Shown here piece after piece: positions 13,111 through 25,623 of a stretch of 64,000 nt of DNA. A program made the translations under genes and the position numbers. The stretch spans positions 9,300,001 through 9,364,000 of the forward strand of contig NC_134988.1 in the NCBI RefSeq assembly GCF_050947335.1. The letters are read 5' to 3'. The notes beneath the pieces are model-generated. The model ran no database searches. It had not been told where the DNA came from and worked only from the letters and a program-made list of their open reading frames with translations. Position 1 is the stretch's first letter. Each line of letters begins with the position of its first letter. Origin of the DNA: Megachile rotundata (lineage: Eukaryota; Arthropoda; Insecta; Hymenoptera; Megachilidae).

Positions 13111-13733
13111 AAAGTTCACCAAAGAACTAACCCAGAATAAGAACGTTAAGTATGAAAGCCATCAAAAATAAAACTACCTCAGCAATATCCAGTAGTTAAA
13201 ACATAAACTGAAATCCTAGTTCATAGTTAAGTGCTTGCAGCTATAAAAATAAATGCTATGAGGAGATCTAAAAATAATGTATGTGCAGACACGTAGAACG
13301 TTAACGGAAACGGAATGGAAGGGTACGCTGTTCTTTGAATCAAGCGTTTTATTGTATCTCAATAAAAGTGCCTTTTATAAACGAATGTAATAGAGTAGAT
13401 CAAAGCGCCTCTATCGTTTTCCTTGACGACGACAATCTGACCTATCGTACTTCGTTATAAATAAAGGTTGACGTTCTTATTTTAGCGTGCGAATTAGCGT
13501 GGGTCTCGGACAGACACATCACGAGTGCCCTCGCTATTTTCGTATCGTCAGACCATGCTGATAGAAGTACATAGACGCAATCGCGGGATCTAGACGACAC
13601 TATCAAACGTTTTTAATCGATTTCTGCTAACAATATTGTGAAACAATATTTATTATTATTACGGTTACCGAAAAGTATTCCAAATTTCTTTGATGACTTC
13701 AGAGTTTTTTGATGGAAAATCGGAGGACTTTTT
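13111..13733. other. unique intron sequence
   Basis: No gene or repeat recognised. Composition between 13280 and 13620 is less AT-rich than the neighbouring arrays. Confidence 0.35.
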
Positions 13734-14440
13734 TTGAGAAGGAATCGAACAATTGTCTTTACGCTAGTAAAAAGCAAGTTAGAGAATGATGGAAATTATT
13801 CTGGCGGGTTGGCATTTAAGGTTTCTTTAGTGTACCAATGTTTTTCGACAGCAAACAATATTTTCTACTACTTTTTCTATTATTATTTCTCTACCACTAA
13901 TACTTTTATATGGATCGTTCATTTTGAACGATTGCTTTTACTGGCAAATAGCGTTAGAGAATGATGGAAATTATTTTGGTGGGTTAGCATTTAAGGTTTC
14001 TTTAGTAAATCAATGTTTCTCGACAGCAAATAATATTTTCTACTACTTTTTCTACTATTACTTCTCTACTGCTATTTTATATGGATCGTTCATTTTGAAC
14101 GATTGCTTTTACTGGCAAATAGCGTTAGAGAATGATGGAAATTATTTTGGTGGGTTAGCATTTAAGGTTTCTTTAGTAAATCAATGTTTCTCGACAGCAA
14201 ACAATATTTTCTACTACTTTTTCTATTATTATTTCTCTACTACTAATACTTTTATATGGATCGTTCATTTTGAACGATTGCTTTTACTGGCAAATAGCGT
14301 TAGAGAATGATGGAAATTATTTTGGTGGGTTAGCATTTAAGATTTCTTTAGTAAGTCAATGCTTCTCGACAGCAAACAATATTTTCTACTACTTTTTCTA
14401 CTATTACTTCTCTACTGTTATTACTTTTATATGGATCGTT
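13734..14440 (+). repeat. tandem array, about 173-bp unit, four copies
   Basis: GAGAATGATGGAAATTATT recurs at about 13782, 13957, 14127 and 14304. Units include GGATCGTTCATTTTGAACGA, itself a short palindrome. The array keeps open frames on the + strand (peptides with FYYFFYYYFST), but these repeat with the DNA unit and shift between frames at copy boundaries, so they are not treated as genes. Confidence 0.9.
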
Positions 14441-16261
14441 CATTTCGAAAGTGGTGTAACTCCACTTTCATTTATTTTGAGAAAATCAAACTTTAGCATG
14501 GTTGTCAATGAAAAAATATAGGTTACTGGTAGTTCAGCAATTTCTCTACCGATCGATCAATATGTAATTTGATTATATAAATTTGTTTTAGGTGATTTGA
14601 GTAAAATAATGTCTATTCATACAAATGGACCCACTTTCAAAATAAACGTCCATATTACATATTACATATATCGCGATATGTGGTCCCTGGACATTCAATT
14701 AGAACTTCATACAAAAGTTTCAGATTGTTATTACAGACAGTAACGGTAGCCATATGCAGAAAATAGGGGACCAATTTTAAGCTACATTAGTAAATTTAGT
14801 AAAAACAATTTAAGTCAGAGGTATTCAAAAGGTTACAAAAATTAGGGTGCTATGATCGTCCCAGCGCGTCTAACCTTACATACATAACCTTACAAACTGT
14901 ATAGTCCCTGATCATCGAATTAGGACCTTGTACGAAAGTTTCAGATTGTTATTACAGATAATAATAGTAGCCATATGCAGAAAATAGGGGACCAATTTTA
15001 AGCTACATTAGTATATTTAGTAAAAGCGATTTAAGTCAGAGGTATTCAAAAGGTTACAAAAATTAGGGTGCTATGGCCGTCTCAGCGCGACTAAACTTAA
15101 ATGTATACATAACCTCACAAACTGTATAGTCTCCGATCATCGAATTAGGAGCATGTAAGAAAATTTAAGTTTGATAGCTATAAACCTTGAAAAATTCTGA
15201 AAATTTATAGTGGTAATTCGATGGCCATGGAGTGTATTAGTTACATTCTGTGTATTTATTCAGTTAATCCTAGAAAAGGGTAGAAATTGACAAGGGTAAG
15301 ATATTGACATGTGTTAATAACATTATGTACAGTAGTGATGTATCATAGAAGCTAATTATATCATTTCAATGTGAACCTAAGGAATTTTACAAAATATAAT
15401 TTTACAAAACGTGAAAAATGCTTAAAATTTAAAATTTGATGGCCCAGTACTGTATTAGCTAAATATTTGTATATTTATTCGGTTAATTCTAAAACAAACG
15501 ATCGTGAATGTTTGTTATAACTTTGAAACATAAAGTAAATAAATAAACAATCCGATTGCATATCCTTTGTAGAGATAACCTATTATCGAAATTACCGTCA
15601 TCGATTTTTAGGTCGCTGTTTTAAGGTCGCAGATTTATTTTCTTGTTTTCGAGGGTGCAAGTTGGGAATCATAAATTTGCGAGTTTGTGCATTTGGAAGG
15701 TTTTGACATGTTTTTATGTTTACTAGTTTCGGAAGTTTCGGGTAACTTATTTGCTAATTTACGGATTTTTGTATTTTTACATTTTTATGTCTTCATGTTT
15801 TCGTACTTTTACGTCTTTTTTGAGAATGCATTTTTGTATTCTTTTAATTTTTGCAGTTTACTGTTTCTATGTTTTCTCATTGTTTCATTTTCAAATTCTC
15901 ACATTTTCCTATTTAGTTATTAAACATTTGAAGATTTTAAAAATCTTAAATAATAAATTTGTAAATTTATTAGGTTTCATACTGAATTTTTGATTTCACA
16001 CATTTTTGTCTTCATAAGTTTACCTGTTTGGAAAACTGAAAATTTACAAATTCACCTTTGAGGTAAAAAATTAAAATAATAAGGATATTTCAAATTTAGG
16101 GATTTGCAAATTTTCAAATTTATAAATTTACAAGTTTATAATTTTACAAATTTATTCCTTCAAATATAATAATTTTTAAAAAAATATTTTTCTTGTTTTA
16201 ACAAAATAATAATGCAACACAGTAAAGTTATTTGATTAATTCATAATACTAGAAATAATTT
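14441..16261 (+). repeat. two-copy tandem duplication of about 220 bp, then AT-rich intron
   Basis: CAGATTGTTATTACAGA at about 14721 and 14941 marks two adjacent copies that share CATATGCAGAAAATAGGGGA and TTACAAAAATTAGGGTGCTA; a third decayed partial copy ends near 15200. From 15200 to 16261 the sequence is T-rich intron with no feature seen. Confidence 0.75.
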
Positions 16262-16515
16262 ATGAAATTATTTAGGTATGTGACAAAAATAACAAATTCA
16301 GTAAATAAATTCAGTAATACAACAAATATAACAAATTCAGCAAATAAATTCAGTAATACAACAAATATAACAAACTCAGTAAATAAATTCAGTAATACAA
16401 CAAATATAACAAATTCTATAAATAAATTCAATAATAGAACTGAAGTAATAACAAATATAACAAACTCAGTAAATAAATTTAATAACGCAGCAAACATAAC
16501 AAATTCCAAAATATA
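16262..16515 (+). repeat. minisatellite, about 40-bp unit
   Basis: Five to six copies of ACAAATATAACAAATTCAGT followed by AAATAAATTCAGTAAT. The unit is open on both strands, giving spurious KFSNTTNITNS-type and LFTEFVIFVV-type peptides. Confidence 0.85.
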
Positions 16516-16985
16516 ATACAATAAATTTGTAAACATTTAACGCGATCAACTGTACACTAAAACATAACGAAACATAAATCTGATCGACTTGTATCAAAAG
16601 GGAGTATTTCCAAGCTTCTTCACAAAAGAATTACGTACTTGAATGGCTCCAAGATTCACGGTTTTTCTCGGTTTTTGTCGTTGTCTTTCCGAAAGGGCAA
16701 TTGGTTGGAAAAGCTTTGGACGATGAAGAAGGTCAGCAACGGTGGCGATAACCCGGTGACCTACATCTTGATCGCCACGTTTTACGCCAGACTTGGAAAA
16801 CTGTTAGCATTACTGTTAAGGGTAGTCAATTTTCCCTTGAAAGGCTAGATTTATTGCTGTTATCTCGCTATCAAGTCAAACTTACAAATTTACTAACTTC
16901 CGCGTTGCGAGTTCTCAAATTTTCCGCTCAAGAAAATTCGAAGTTCTCGAACCCTCTTATTTATTCACTGCAAAAATTTATTTTC
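16516..16985. other. less AT-rich unique island in intron
   Basis: 16620-16850 is clearly less AT-rich and carries a 69-codon open frame on the + strand from 16639. It does not match the slo N-terminal exons I know and no domain is recognised. It could be conserved regulatory intron DNA. Confidence 0.3.
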
Positions 16986-17720
16986 GAATGTGGAGACAAG
17001 TTTTGAAATTTTTTAATTTTTTTAGGTATATTCGAATTTTTTTGTGGTTAATGGAGAAAATTAGGGATTTTTGAGTTTTTTTATTGGTATTTGGGGAAAA
17101 CTAGGGATTTTTGAAGTTTTTGGTTATTATTTGGAGACAATTAGGGATTTTTTAATTTTTTGATCAGTAATTGAAGAAAAAAAGGGATTTCTTTATTTTT
17201 TAATCATTAATTGAAGAAAATTAGGGATTTTTATATTTTTTAATCATTAATTGGTGAAAATTAGGGATTTAAACAATTTTTTTATTGTTATTTGGAGATA
17301 ATTAGGGATTTTTAAATTTTTTGATCATTGATTGAAGAAAATTAGGGATTTTTTAATTTTTTGATCATTAATTGGAGAAAACTAGGGATTTTCATATTTT
17401 TTAATCATTAATTGGAGAAAATTAGGGATTAAAAAAATTTTTTTATTGTTATTTGGAGATAATTAGCGATTTTTAAATTTTTTGATCATTGATTGAAGAA
17501 AATTAGGGATTTTTTAATTTTTTGATCATTAATTGGAGAAAACTAGGGATTTTTAAATTTTTTTATTGTTATTTGGAGACATTTAGGGATTTTCATATTT
17601 TTTGATCATTTATTAGAAACAATTAGGGATTTTCATATTTTTGTATCATTAATTAGAGACAATCAGGGATTTTCATATTTTTTTATCATTAATTGAAGAA
17701 TATTAAGGATTTTTTAATTT
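16986..17720 (+). repeat. minisatellite, about 40-bp unit built on AAATTAGGGATTTTT
   Basis: AATTAGGGATTTTT recurs roughly every 40 bp, with TTTGATCATTAATTGGAGAA between copies. About 16 copies, with local higher-order duplication. Confidence 0.88.
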
Positions 17721-19200
17721 TTACATAGACAAACTTAAATCCATTTAAATATACAAATTTAAAAATGTTCATGTTTATAGATTTTTTAATTATCATCCTA
17801 ATAAACGCTCAAAACATCAAATTCACTCATTGTCTTCATTTTTCAAATTTATTATAGTAACCTGATAATTAAGTGAACAATTATTTAATACATTTATTAA
17901 TACACTATTAAAATTGTATTTTTAATGACAATATATATTATTATTTAAAAATAGTTTGAAATAATACTCAGTTCCAATGACGAATAAATAAAAGAAACAG
18001 AAACAGGTTAAGATGTTTAATTAAATGAACAATGCAGTGTATGATACTGAAACAAGCCAGCCACTCGTTCGGTTGGGATCCCTTTAAACACGAGGGCTGC
18101 GTTTTTACCTAGGGGGTGTAACATAGGTTAACAGAAGATAAGATGAGAGGCAAAAGTGGTCTCTGCACATGTGCCACGTAGGTGTCTTCTTCCTACATTC
18201 TCTGAATCGCTGACTAGACTCGTTTTTTTTTCTAACAAACGAGCGCATCTAACAAGAGAAAAAACTTGGAAAAAATTCTTCACTGACGGTCTGAACAACT
18301 CGTTGTCTCGGGGGGCAGGTGCCACTTTATGTAGTATAATAAAACGATCGAATAATTTCAATATTAAAGTTTCTTCACTAGATATTCTAGAGTATTCTTC
18401 ACTCTGCAAATAATCAAAATTAGGGAATTTCTGGGTAGAGTATTCTTCACTCTACAAGTAATACAAATTAGGGAATTTCTGGATAGCTGTGGGTAACTGT
18501 AGATAAAACTGTAGATGAAGTTATTAAGTATAATAGAAATGATTGAATAATTCAAACGTTGAAGTGTATTCTTCACTCTATAATAATCAAAATTAAGGAA
18601 TTTTAGATGTGGGTAGCTATAGACAAGTAACTGTAGGTAAAACTGTAGATAAAACGTTACATTATGTATAATAAAGTGATTAAATAATCCAAATGTCGAG
18701 TGAAAAGTATTTTATACTGATCAAAATTGGGGAATTTTTTAATGAAGATAATTGTGGACTTACGTGAATAAAACATAAAGTATTTGGTCGAAGAAATCAT
18801 TAAAATTTGAAGGGTTTTGTGAAGGAAGGAGTTTAGTGGAAGTACTTCGGTTAGCTTCGGACGCTCTCGGTCTCTGTCGGCCGAGCGTCGTATAACTGGC
18901 GGGAGAGCTACGATCACCCGAGTAGCGCCGAAGGGAGACGGAGATAACCGATTCACGTCCACTCGTTCTTTGCGAACCTTATTTCCACATATGTTTATAT
19001 AAATTATTTAATTCTTGAATAGTATTGTATTTAGGCTTTTCTATATTCAAGTTTCTATAGATCTACACATTTAAATTTTCTGTAGATCCACATTTCAAGC
19101 TTCAATGTTAATATAATTGTTTCTTGTTCATAACGAAATATTTTGTGCTGTTGATTGACTTCACTACTTACTTTCTAGGGTTTAGTAGATGCTCTAAAGA
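17721..19200 (+). repeat. AT-rich intron with short ATTCTTCACTCT repeats (18360-18620)
   Basis: Units around GTATTCTTCACTCTACAAAT appear at about 18391, 18440 and 18568, each followed by AAATTAGGGAATTTCTGG-like sequence. Islands at about 18030-18330 and 18830-18970 are less AT-rich and unique. No gene recognised. Confidence 0.55.
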
Positions 19201-19700
19201 GACTATTCTATGTTAGAAACTGTTTTATATTAGATATAATGGTTTTATGTATGAAATTAACAACTATGACATGAGAATAATGTAACTTTACATTATTAAA
19301 TTAAATATTAAATTGTGTTAAATCACTCTATGTATAAAATCAAAAACTATAACATAAAAGTAATACAATTTGTACTACATATTAAATTGTGTTAAATAAA
19401 ATCACTCTACAAATAAAATCAACAACTATAACATAGAAGTAATACAATTTATACTACACATTAAATTGTGTTAAATAAAATCACTCTATAAATAAAATCA
19501 ACAACTATAACATAAAAGTAATATAATTTAAACTGCATATTAAATTGTGTTAAATAAAATCACTGTACAAATAAAATCAACAACTATAACATAGAAGTAA
19601 TACAATATATACTACACATTAAATTGTGTTAAATAAAATCAGTCCACAAATAAAATTAACAACTACAACACAAAAATAATAAAACTTAAACTCCATAAAA
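19201..19700 (+). repeat. tandem array, about 79-bp unit, five to six copies
   Basis: TTAAATTGTGTTAAATAAAA recurs at about 79-bp intervals between 19310 and 19635, with AAATCAACAACTATAACATA in each unit. Confidence 0.88.
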
Positions 19701-20400
19701 AATTGTATCATTAAATTATATTACATTAAACGATAAAATAATCTACATCCAAGTACCCAAGTAAAAATAAAGTTAGTAACAGTCTAAAAACTAGAAAATC
19801 GATTAGCAAACGTTGTTCCCCAGGTCGTTAATCACGAAGAACGTTCATCAATCATTAATTGTTTTGTTTTTATATCTACGATAAATCACCGATGTTTTAT
19901 ATGGCACATGTGGTGAAATTACTTGAAATTTGACGAGCTGTTACTTGGAACAAAGCCAACCGTCGAGATCGATCGACAGTTAAAATACCATAAGCCGTGC
20001 TTCTTTATTTATTCAAGCACACTTGCGCTATACATATGTTTCCACGAGGAATTCTATAGTTGAGAAGTACCTCACGTGTGTGTGTACGTGTGCGCGAGTA
20101 TTCGGTACATCGATATCTATTAAGTACTAAACGCTATTCCATTTCTATATCGTTACGAATGCAGACAACACAAAATATAGCGTTTTCGGTTTTATTAGGT
20201 CAGCGCGTAAATGTCATGGACGTATTTCGAGTAATTTTGAAGTAATGCGAATGAAACGGGTTTTAGTATATTTGGTGGGATATATCTTTGTGATTAACTG
20301 TTTGTACGGGGATGAGAATTAATGTGTTTGTTTTTTTGGTCGTTTATTTATTTGGGTAATAATATTTATTTGGTACTGTTTTTTAGGTAATACAGTCATG
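19701..20400. other. unique intron sequence
   Basis: No gene or repeat recognised; a GTGTGTGTACGTGTGCG microsatellite-like string is at about 20077-20095. Confidence 0.35.
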
Positions 20401-20850
20401 TTTGGGTAGTTAATGTTTTTTTGGGGATTGGAATTTTTGGAGTTGGATATTTTTAAAGTGAGGGAATTTGGGATTTTTGGAGATGGAGGATTTGAAGTTG
20501 AGGAAGTTGGGGATTTTTGTATTTAGGGATTTTTAAGTTGAGGAAATTGGGGATTTTTGTATTTAGGGGTTTTCAAGTTGAGGAAATTGGGGATTTTTGT
20601 ATTTAGGGGTTTTCAAGTTGAGGAAATTAGGGATTTTTGTATTTAGGGGTTTTTAAGTTGAGGAAGTTTGAAATTTTTGTATTTAGGGATTTTTAAATTG
20701 AGGAAATTGGGGTTTTTTGTATTTAGGAATTTCCAAGTTAAGAAAATTTTAAATTTTTATATCCAAAAATCTTCAAGTTGGGGTAAATTGTAATTTTTGT
20801 ATTTAAAAATTTTCAAATTAGGAATGCTACTAATTGTTATCATTAAAAAT
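20401..20850 (+). repeat. minisatellite, 40-bp unit, upstream of the S1 exon
   Basis: GGGGATTTTTGTATTTAGGG followed by GTTTTCAAGTTGAGGAAATT repeats every 40 bp (about 20515, 20555, 20595, 20635), decaying downstream. It ends about 300 bp before the S1 exon acceptor; 20851-21147 is AT-rich intron with a normal T-rich tract before the acceptor. Confidence 0.88.
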
Positions 20851-21147
20851 TAACTTGAGAAAATTTGTCATTTTTGTATTTGAAAATTAACCTTAAGAAA
20901 ATTTATAATTTTTATATTTAACAATTTTTTAATTGAAAAGGCTTAGAAAATTTATATCCTCAAATTTAAACTTGCAAAAGTGATTATATAAATTGTAGTC
21001 CAAAACAGATATTACTATTGCAAAATAACTAATAACATTGTATAAATAATAATATTCTACCGCAAAAAGTTTACCTACCACTAAATAATAGATTAAATAA
21101 TTTCATAGGAATCAATTATTTATGATTTTCATATTTTTCTGTTTCAG

Positions 21148-21209
21148 GTGGTGTTAGTTTTCATTCTCAGTATAGCATCGCTTATAATATACTTCATTGA
21201 TGCCTCCAG
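21148..21209 (+). CDS. slo: slowpoke BK channel exon, transmembrane segment S1
   Basis: Partial CDS exon of 62 nt. It reads VVLVFILSIASLIIYFIDAS, which is the S1 segment of insect Slo1 (large-conductance calcium- and voltage-activated potassium channel, plasma membrane of nerve and muscle). It is preceded by a pyrimidine-rich acceptor ending TTTCAG and followed by a GTGAG donor. It starts in phase 0 and ends after two bases (AG) of a Ser codon completed by the next exon. The upstream exons for the extracellular N-terminus, S0 and the S0-S1 loop were searched for by eye in 1-21147 and not seen, so the intron before this exon probably exceeds 21 kb. Identification rests on memory of the conserved family sequence and on order and phase agreement with the next exons. 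Confidence 0.93.
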
Positions 21210-21695
21210 GTGAGATAAATAATTATTATTGAATTTATTCATATTTTTTAACATCTTTGCAAAATATTAATCTATAAATATATACCCTATAATTATTTTA
21301 AATATTAATTATTTAATATTTATATTTAGTTATTATTAATAACTAAAATTTATCTTTACAATATAATATATTTATTTTTGCAATTAAATTACTAATAATA
21401 GTACACAAGAAAAATGATATATAATTCATAAATGGTACAAAACATGGTATAAAACATAAAATTCAATTAAACATCAATTTTTTAATGAATTTCTAAATTT
21501 TTTATATCTGAATAAATTTATATCTGAAACAGATTGCATTAAAGAATATTATATTCAACAAGTGTAATTGTTCCTACCATAATTTTCATAATTCATAATA
21601 GTATTATTATTTATTTTATTCTTGATCAAACTTGATTAAATATATCAACAAATAATTCAACTTGATATTTTCATTATGACAATTTTATGTTACAG

Positions 21696-21792
21696 TGAAG
21701 AGGTGGAACGTTGCCAAAAGTGGAGCAACAACATTACTCAGCAGATAGACTTAGCTTTCAATATATTTTTTATGGTCTACTTTTTTATACGC
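21696..21792 (+). CDS. slo: slowpoke BK channel exon, S1-S2 loop and S2
   Basis: Partial CDS exon of 97 nt. Its first base completes a Ser codon, then 32 codons follow beginning EEVERCQKWSNNITQQIDLA and ending FFMVYFFIR. The acceptor is TTACAG and the donor a consensus GTAAGT; it ends in phase 0. It covers the extracellular S1-S2 loop and S2. In the mammalian channel S2 carries an Asp and an Arg that take part in voltage sensing (D153 and R167); the Asp of QIDLAF and the exon-terminal Arg appear to be their counterparts. The NIT tripeptide in the loop is an N-glycosylation sequon on the extracellular side by family topology. The preceding intron is only 486 nt. Confidence 0.95.
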
Positions 21793-21991
21793 GTAAGTGT
21801 AACATAATCAATATTAAATAGCAACGGTATTATTTTAACAATTCAAAATATAATTTATATTCTTGCTTTGAGCTTATTTTAACGCTAGACCTATTTATAT
21901 TTTATGCACTGTTATTTTCAAATTGAAAAATGAATAAATAAATTAAAGACATAAATCATTATTCTTTTTTGTTAGTTAAAATTAGAATCTA

Positions 21992-22630
21992 CAGGGTGAG
22001 TCAATACGAATGATCTAAAATTTATTGTATTAAAATATTTTATATGTAAAATTAATTTCTGTGGTGGCCATTTTGTGGTTATGTTAGGTTAGGTCCGATT
22101 TTGTGATGGTCATCAATTTTTATCTTAATGCCTCTAAGATTATATAATTTTTATTTTTTAAATACATTCATCTTTATGTGAAATTCAATTTTGTAAGATA
22201 TTCTGTGTAGAGCAATTAATTAATTAAAAATTAATTGAAGTACAGTGTTAAAAGTATGAATAATTCATGAAATACTACAAATTCAAAACATGAGACATTT
22301 CATAAGATAATTAAAAATACCTCATAAACTATTTAGGGTTATTCACATGTAATAAAACAGAAAATTTTATAGGTTATGGCATACCAGTTATGGTAGAATT
22401 TTATAGGTTATAGGTTATGGTCTCTAATAAAATGATTCTAGTATTATTTTTCGTTTACATAAAAGAAAGACATACAAATTCATTATAAAAAATAAATATT
22501 GTTTTGAAATCTTGAAACTTGTCTGGGTAGAATTTATGACCATCACAAGATGTCTCTCAAAATAAAAGTTTTGTTTAAAATATTTTTTGACGCCAACAAA
22601 TAATTATGTCTTTTTTATCGACTCACCCTA
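21992..22630. mobile_element. TA-flanked non-autonomous DNA element, CAGGGTG-type ends
   Basis: Left end CAGGGTGAGTCAATACGAAT and right end (inverted) TAGGGTGAGTCGATAAAAAA are flanked by TA on both sides (21990-21991, 22631-22632). Sequence similarity between the arms continues for tens of bases (both include an AAAATATTTTA-like block). Length 639 bp; no transposase frame. TA duplication suggests the IS630/Tc1/mariner superfamily (inference). It sits inside the 1.85-kb slo intron between the S2 and S3-S5 exons. Confidence 0.8.
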
Positions 22631-23229
22631 TATACAACGGTAATATCGTTTTAACACGTTCACGCTCAGTACAATAAATTTACACGCACCAGGAAAGTGG
22701 TGAAATTCAGAGAGCATCGGCGCCAATTGATGTCGCAGCGAACATCAATCGGTGCCTCATCCTGATGGTTAAATTTACGATTTCGCTTTATCTCGATTAA
22801 ACTGCACCTGTTATCCCGGGCTCGAACGAGTTTAACCAGTTAACTGCAGAATTTAGTTTCAAAAATCCATCATAGGATGCGGAATTAAAATCAAGCAGTA
22901 TACGCGTCAAACGTAAAGTAAACACTGTTACAAATTATACAAAAAAAGCAAAACGAGGAAGGATTTTCGTTCGATGGAAAATGAACGATTCGTTGTTGAA
23001 AAGGTTGTTGAAGCTTGAAAATTGTCGAGGGTAAAATTCGTATAAAAGAATTGAAGAAGTAAAGTAATTTGAAGAAATTCGGTTGATGCGTGGTATTTTT
23101 TCTAGCGAAGCGCTGTACAAAATGGCACTTCGCAGGTCATGCACCAGTATCGTGACTCCTTATCAGATGCATTGGAGAAAATAATCGATTCAGGTTGTAA
23201 ACTGTACGTGGAATATCCGATATTCTACA
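22631..23229. other. unique intron sequence
   Basis: 22650-22850 is less AT-rich. No gene or repeat recognised. Confidence 0.35.
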
Positions 23230-23410
23230 GAGAATAATTAAACATTTTTCATAAAATACGTACACAAAGTACGGTTGTATTTATGAAATAAACTTTTCTT
23301 CATAAAATACATGTACAAAATACAGTTGTATTTATAAAATAAACTCTTTTTTATAAAATACATGTACAAGATACAGTTGTGTTCATAAAATAAACTTTTT
23401 TTATAAGTAC
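23230..23410 (+). repeat. short tandem array, about 53-bp unit, three copies
   Basis: TTCATAAAATACATGTACAA and AGTTGTATTTATAAAATAAA recur at about 53-bp spacing. Reverse-strand open frame here is a repeat artefact. Confidence 0.85.
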
Positions 23411-23645
23411 AACTGCCGATAGCAGTTTTATTGGTAATGTAGAGGAAACGTATCATCGAATGACAATTTTATTACTTCTTATTGAAATGTCGAGGTTTTA
23501 TGGTGAATGTGATATTTTAGGTGAGGGGTGTACACGTATAATGCGGCGAAATAAAGTTTTATATGTCGAACACAGTTAACTGGTTAATCCATTCGTTAGG
23601 ACTATATAGTTGTAGTATAAAACGAAATGTTTTGTTTTATAATAG

Positions 23646-23909
23646 TTTATCGCCGCCAGTGACAAGCTGTGGTTCATGCTGGAGATGTATTCGTTCGTGG
23701 ACTACTTTACGATACCACCATCCTTCGTATCGATATATCTCGATCGGACGTGGATCGGACTGAGGTTCCTCCGAGCCCTACGACTGATGACGGTCCCTGA
23801 CATCCTCCAGTATCTAAACATTCTAAAGACATCAAGCTCCATTCGTCTCGCCCAACTTGTATCGATTTTCATCTCCGTCTGGTTAACAGCTGCTGGCATC
23901 ATTCATTTG
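23646..23909 (+). CDS. slo: slowpoke BK channel exon, S2-S3 linker, S3, voltage-sensing S4 and S5
   Basis: Partial CDS exon of 264 nt (88 codons, phase 0 to 0). It starts FIAASDKLWFMLEMYSFVDY and ends TAAGIIHL. S3 contains FVDYF, with an Asp matching a known voltage-sensor acid of the family. S4 reads WIGLRFLRALRLMTVPDILQ, with Arg at three-residue spacing, then the S4-S5 linker (NILKTSSSIRLAQ) and S5. The acceptor (TAATAG) is weak in its last bases but follows a T-rich tract; the donor is GTAAGA. Nearly every residue agrees with the insect Slo consensus as I recall it, so this exon is under strong constraint. A start codon inside this exon would not be used; it is an internal exon. Confidence 0.96.
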
Positions 23910-23959
23910 GTAAGATTGTTAACACATTTATGTAGTAAGTCTACATAAAACATGTAAAA

Positions 23960-25340
23960 TGTAGTAAGTCTAACTTCATGACATAAAAGCATCACAGAAT
24001 ATCAATTATGATATATCAATTTGAAGCTATAAATCTGTCAAACATAACTACGTAAAGGATCCATTAAGTTTTTTAGTATAACACGAATGGTTATTAATTG
24101 TAATAAATAATGACCAATTTTGAAGTGTAAAAGTCTAACGAAATTTCATGACATAAAAGCATCACAGAAAACCACTTATAGCACATCAATGTGAAGCTTA
24201 AAGTATAATAAAAATTGCCATATAAATGTTTTAGCGATATGTTTAGTACAACATGGTTACCTATCGGCCTCAAGAGCAATCGATTACTGTAGAAAGTATT
24301 CTACTAAGTAGTTAATACTTTACACGATTTTATTATAGAAAGTATCACAAAGTGGCACTTGTTGTATACCAATTTAAAGCTTAAAACATAACAAAAATGA
24401 CTACATAAACAATTCATACATTTTCTTAATACAAAATGATTGGCTGCTAATTATAGCAAACAATGACCGATCCTGAAACGTATAAAATCACACTCGATTT
24501 CATGACATAAAAGTATCCCGAAATGATACTTATGACACGTAAATTTAAAGCTTGAAGTATAATAAAAAGGACTATATAAACGTTTTATCAATATTCGTAA
24601 CATAAAATGGCTGTCCGTCGGCCTCAACTCAATGAATCAGTTACTACCTATACTCATGTACTCTATTAGGTGACTAATGTTTGGCACGATCTTATAACAG
24701 AAAGGTGTAGCAAAATGGTACTTGATATATATCAATTTAAAGCTTGAATTCCGACAAAAATAACCGCGTAAACGTTTCATCGATAATGTTATAAAGAAAT
24801 GAATAGTTGTCATTCCTAGCAAGTAATGAAAAGCTGTTACATATCGGGTAGTTGATTTCGAAACGTGGAAAGATCCGATTCCGTGATATAAAAGTGTCTA
24901 AAAATACCGCTTATGACACGTCAATTTGAAGCTTCCAGTTTAATGAAGACGACTACATAAACGTTTCATCAATATTTTGAGTATAAACCCACTGGTTGTC
25001 AGTGGAATATAGCATAATATTATTATTATTTGATGAACAGTGTTAACGTAAGTGATGCATTATTTATCGAATCAACCATTTTATGTTAAAAATATTAATA
25101 GAGCTATTAAATAACAATTTTTTTGAGACCTTCAGCTTCAAATTGGTATAAGATAAGTGGTGTTCTGTACTGTGTTTTCAAATTACGTCAGAGTTTCTAT
25201 GAGTTACTACATATAAGGTGTGAGTTACTACTCTGTTAGGTAGCTAATGTTTGGTATAACAGGGTGTAACAAAATATCAGTTGATATATTTAAAGCTTGA
25301 AGTTGGGTAAAAAGTGGATAAACGTTGGAGAAAGTCAGAT
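23960..25340 (+). repeat. satellite-like array, 172-185-bp monomers, same family as 8255-9530
   Basis: TTCATGACATAAAAGCATCA (about 23977, 24149), ATTTCATGACATAAAAGTAT (about 24497) and related forms near 24331, 24695 and 24882 alternate between a TGACATAAAAG type and an ATAACAGAAAG type, with CAATTTAAAGCTTGAA in between. The alternation is the same dimer pattern as the array at 8255-9530. It fills almost the whole 1.5-kb slo intron before the pore exon. Confidence 0.82.
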
Positions 25341-25455
25341 GTTATGATTGTATTAGTATCTTGTGTAAAGGGATCAAAGTATTCGAGTCCACGATAGCGT
25401 ATAGATAGCAGTTAGTGACAGGTTGATTCTAAAAGTTTGATCTGTTTGTTTGCAG

Positions 25456-25623
25456 CTTGAAAACTCAGGGGACCCGTTCGAGTTCACGAACCCTCAACAG
25501 CTTTCGTACTGGACCTGCGTCTACTTTCTGATCGTGACGATGTCCACGGTAGGATATGGCGACGTTTACTGCCAGACGGTCCTCGGCCGCACATTCCTAG
25601 TATTTTTTCTACTCGTCGGTTTG
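25456..25623 (+). CDS. slo: slowpoke BK channel pore exon (turret, pore helix, filter, start of S6)
   Basis: Partial CDS exon of 168 nt (56 codons, phase 0 to 0). It begins LENSGDPFEFTNPQQLSYWT and contains the potassium selectivity filter in MSTVGYGDVYCQTVLGR, followed by the first half of S6 (TFLVFFLLVGL) with the hinge-region Gly. Acceptor TTTGCAG, donor GTAAGC. The exon is markedly more GC-rich than the flanking intron. It must be joined to one of three alternative downstream exons (43241-43332, 49702-49793, 60830-60921) to finish S6; the nearest is 17.6 kb away. Confidence 0.97.

Noticed and set aside
13734..14521. Open frames of 76-128 codons with repeated hydrophobic aromatic peptides
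   Set aside because: They change frame at each copy of the 173-bp tandem unit; no start context, splice support or domain.
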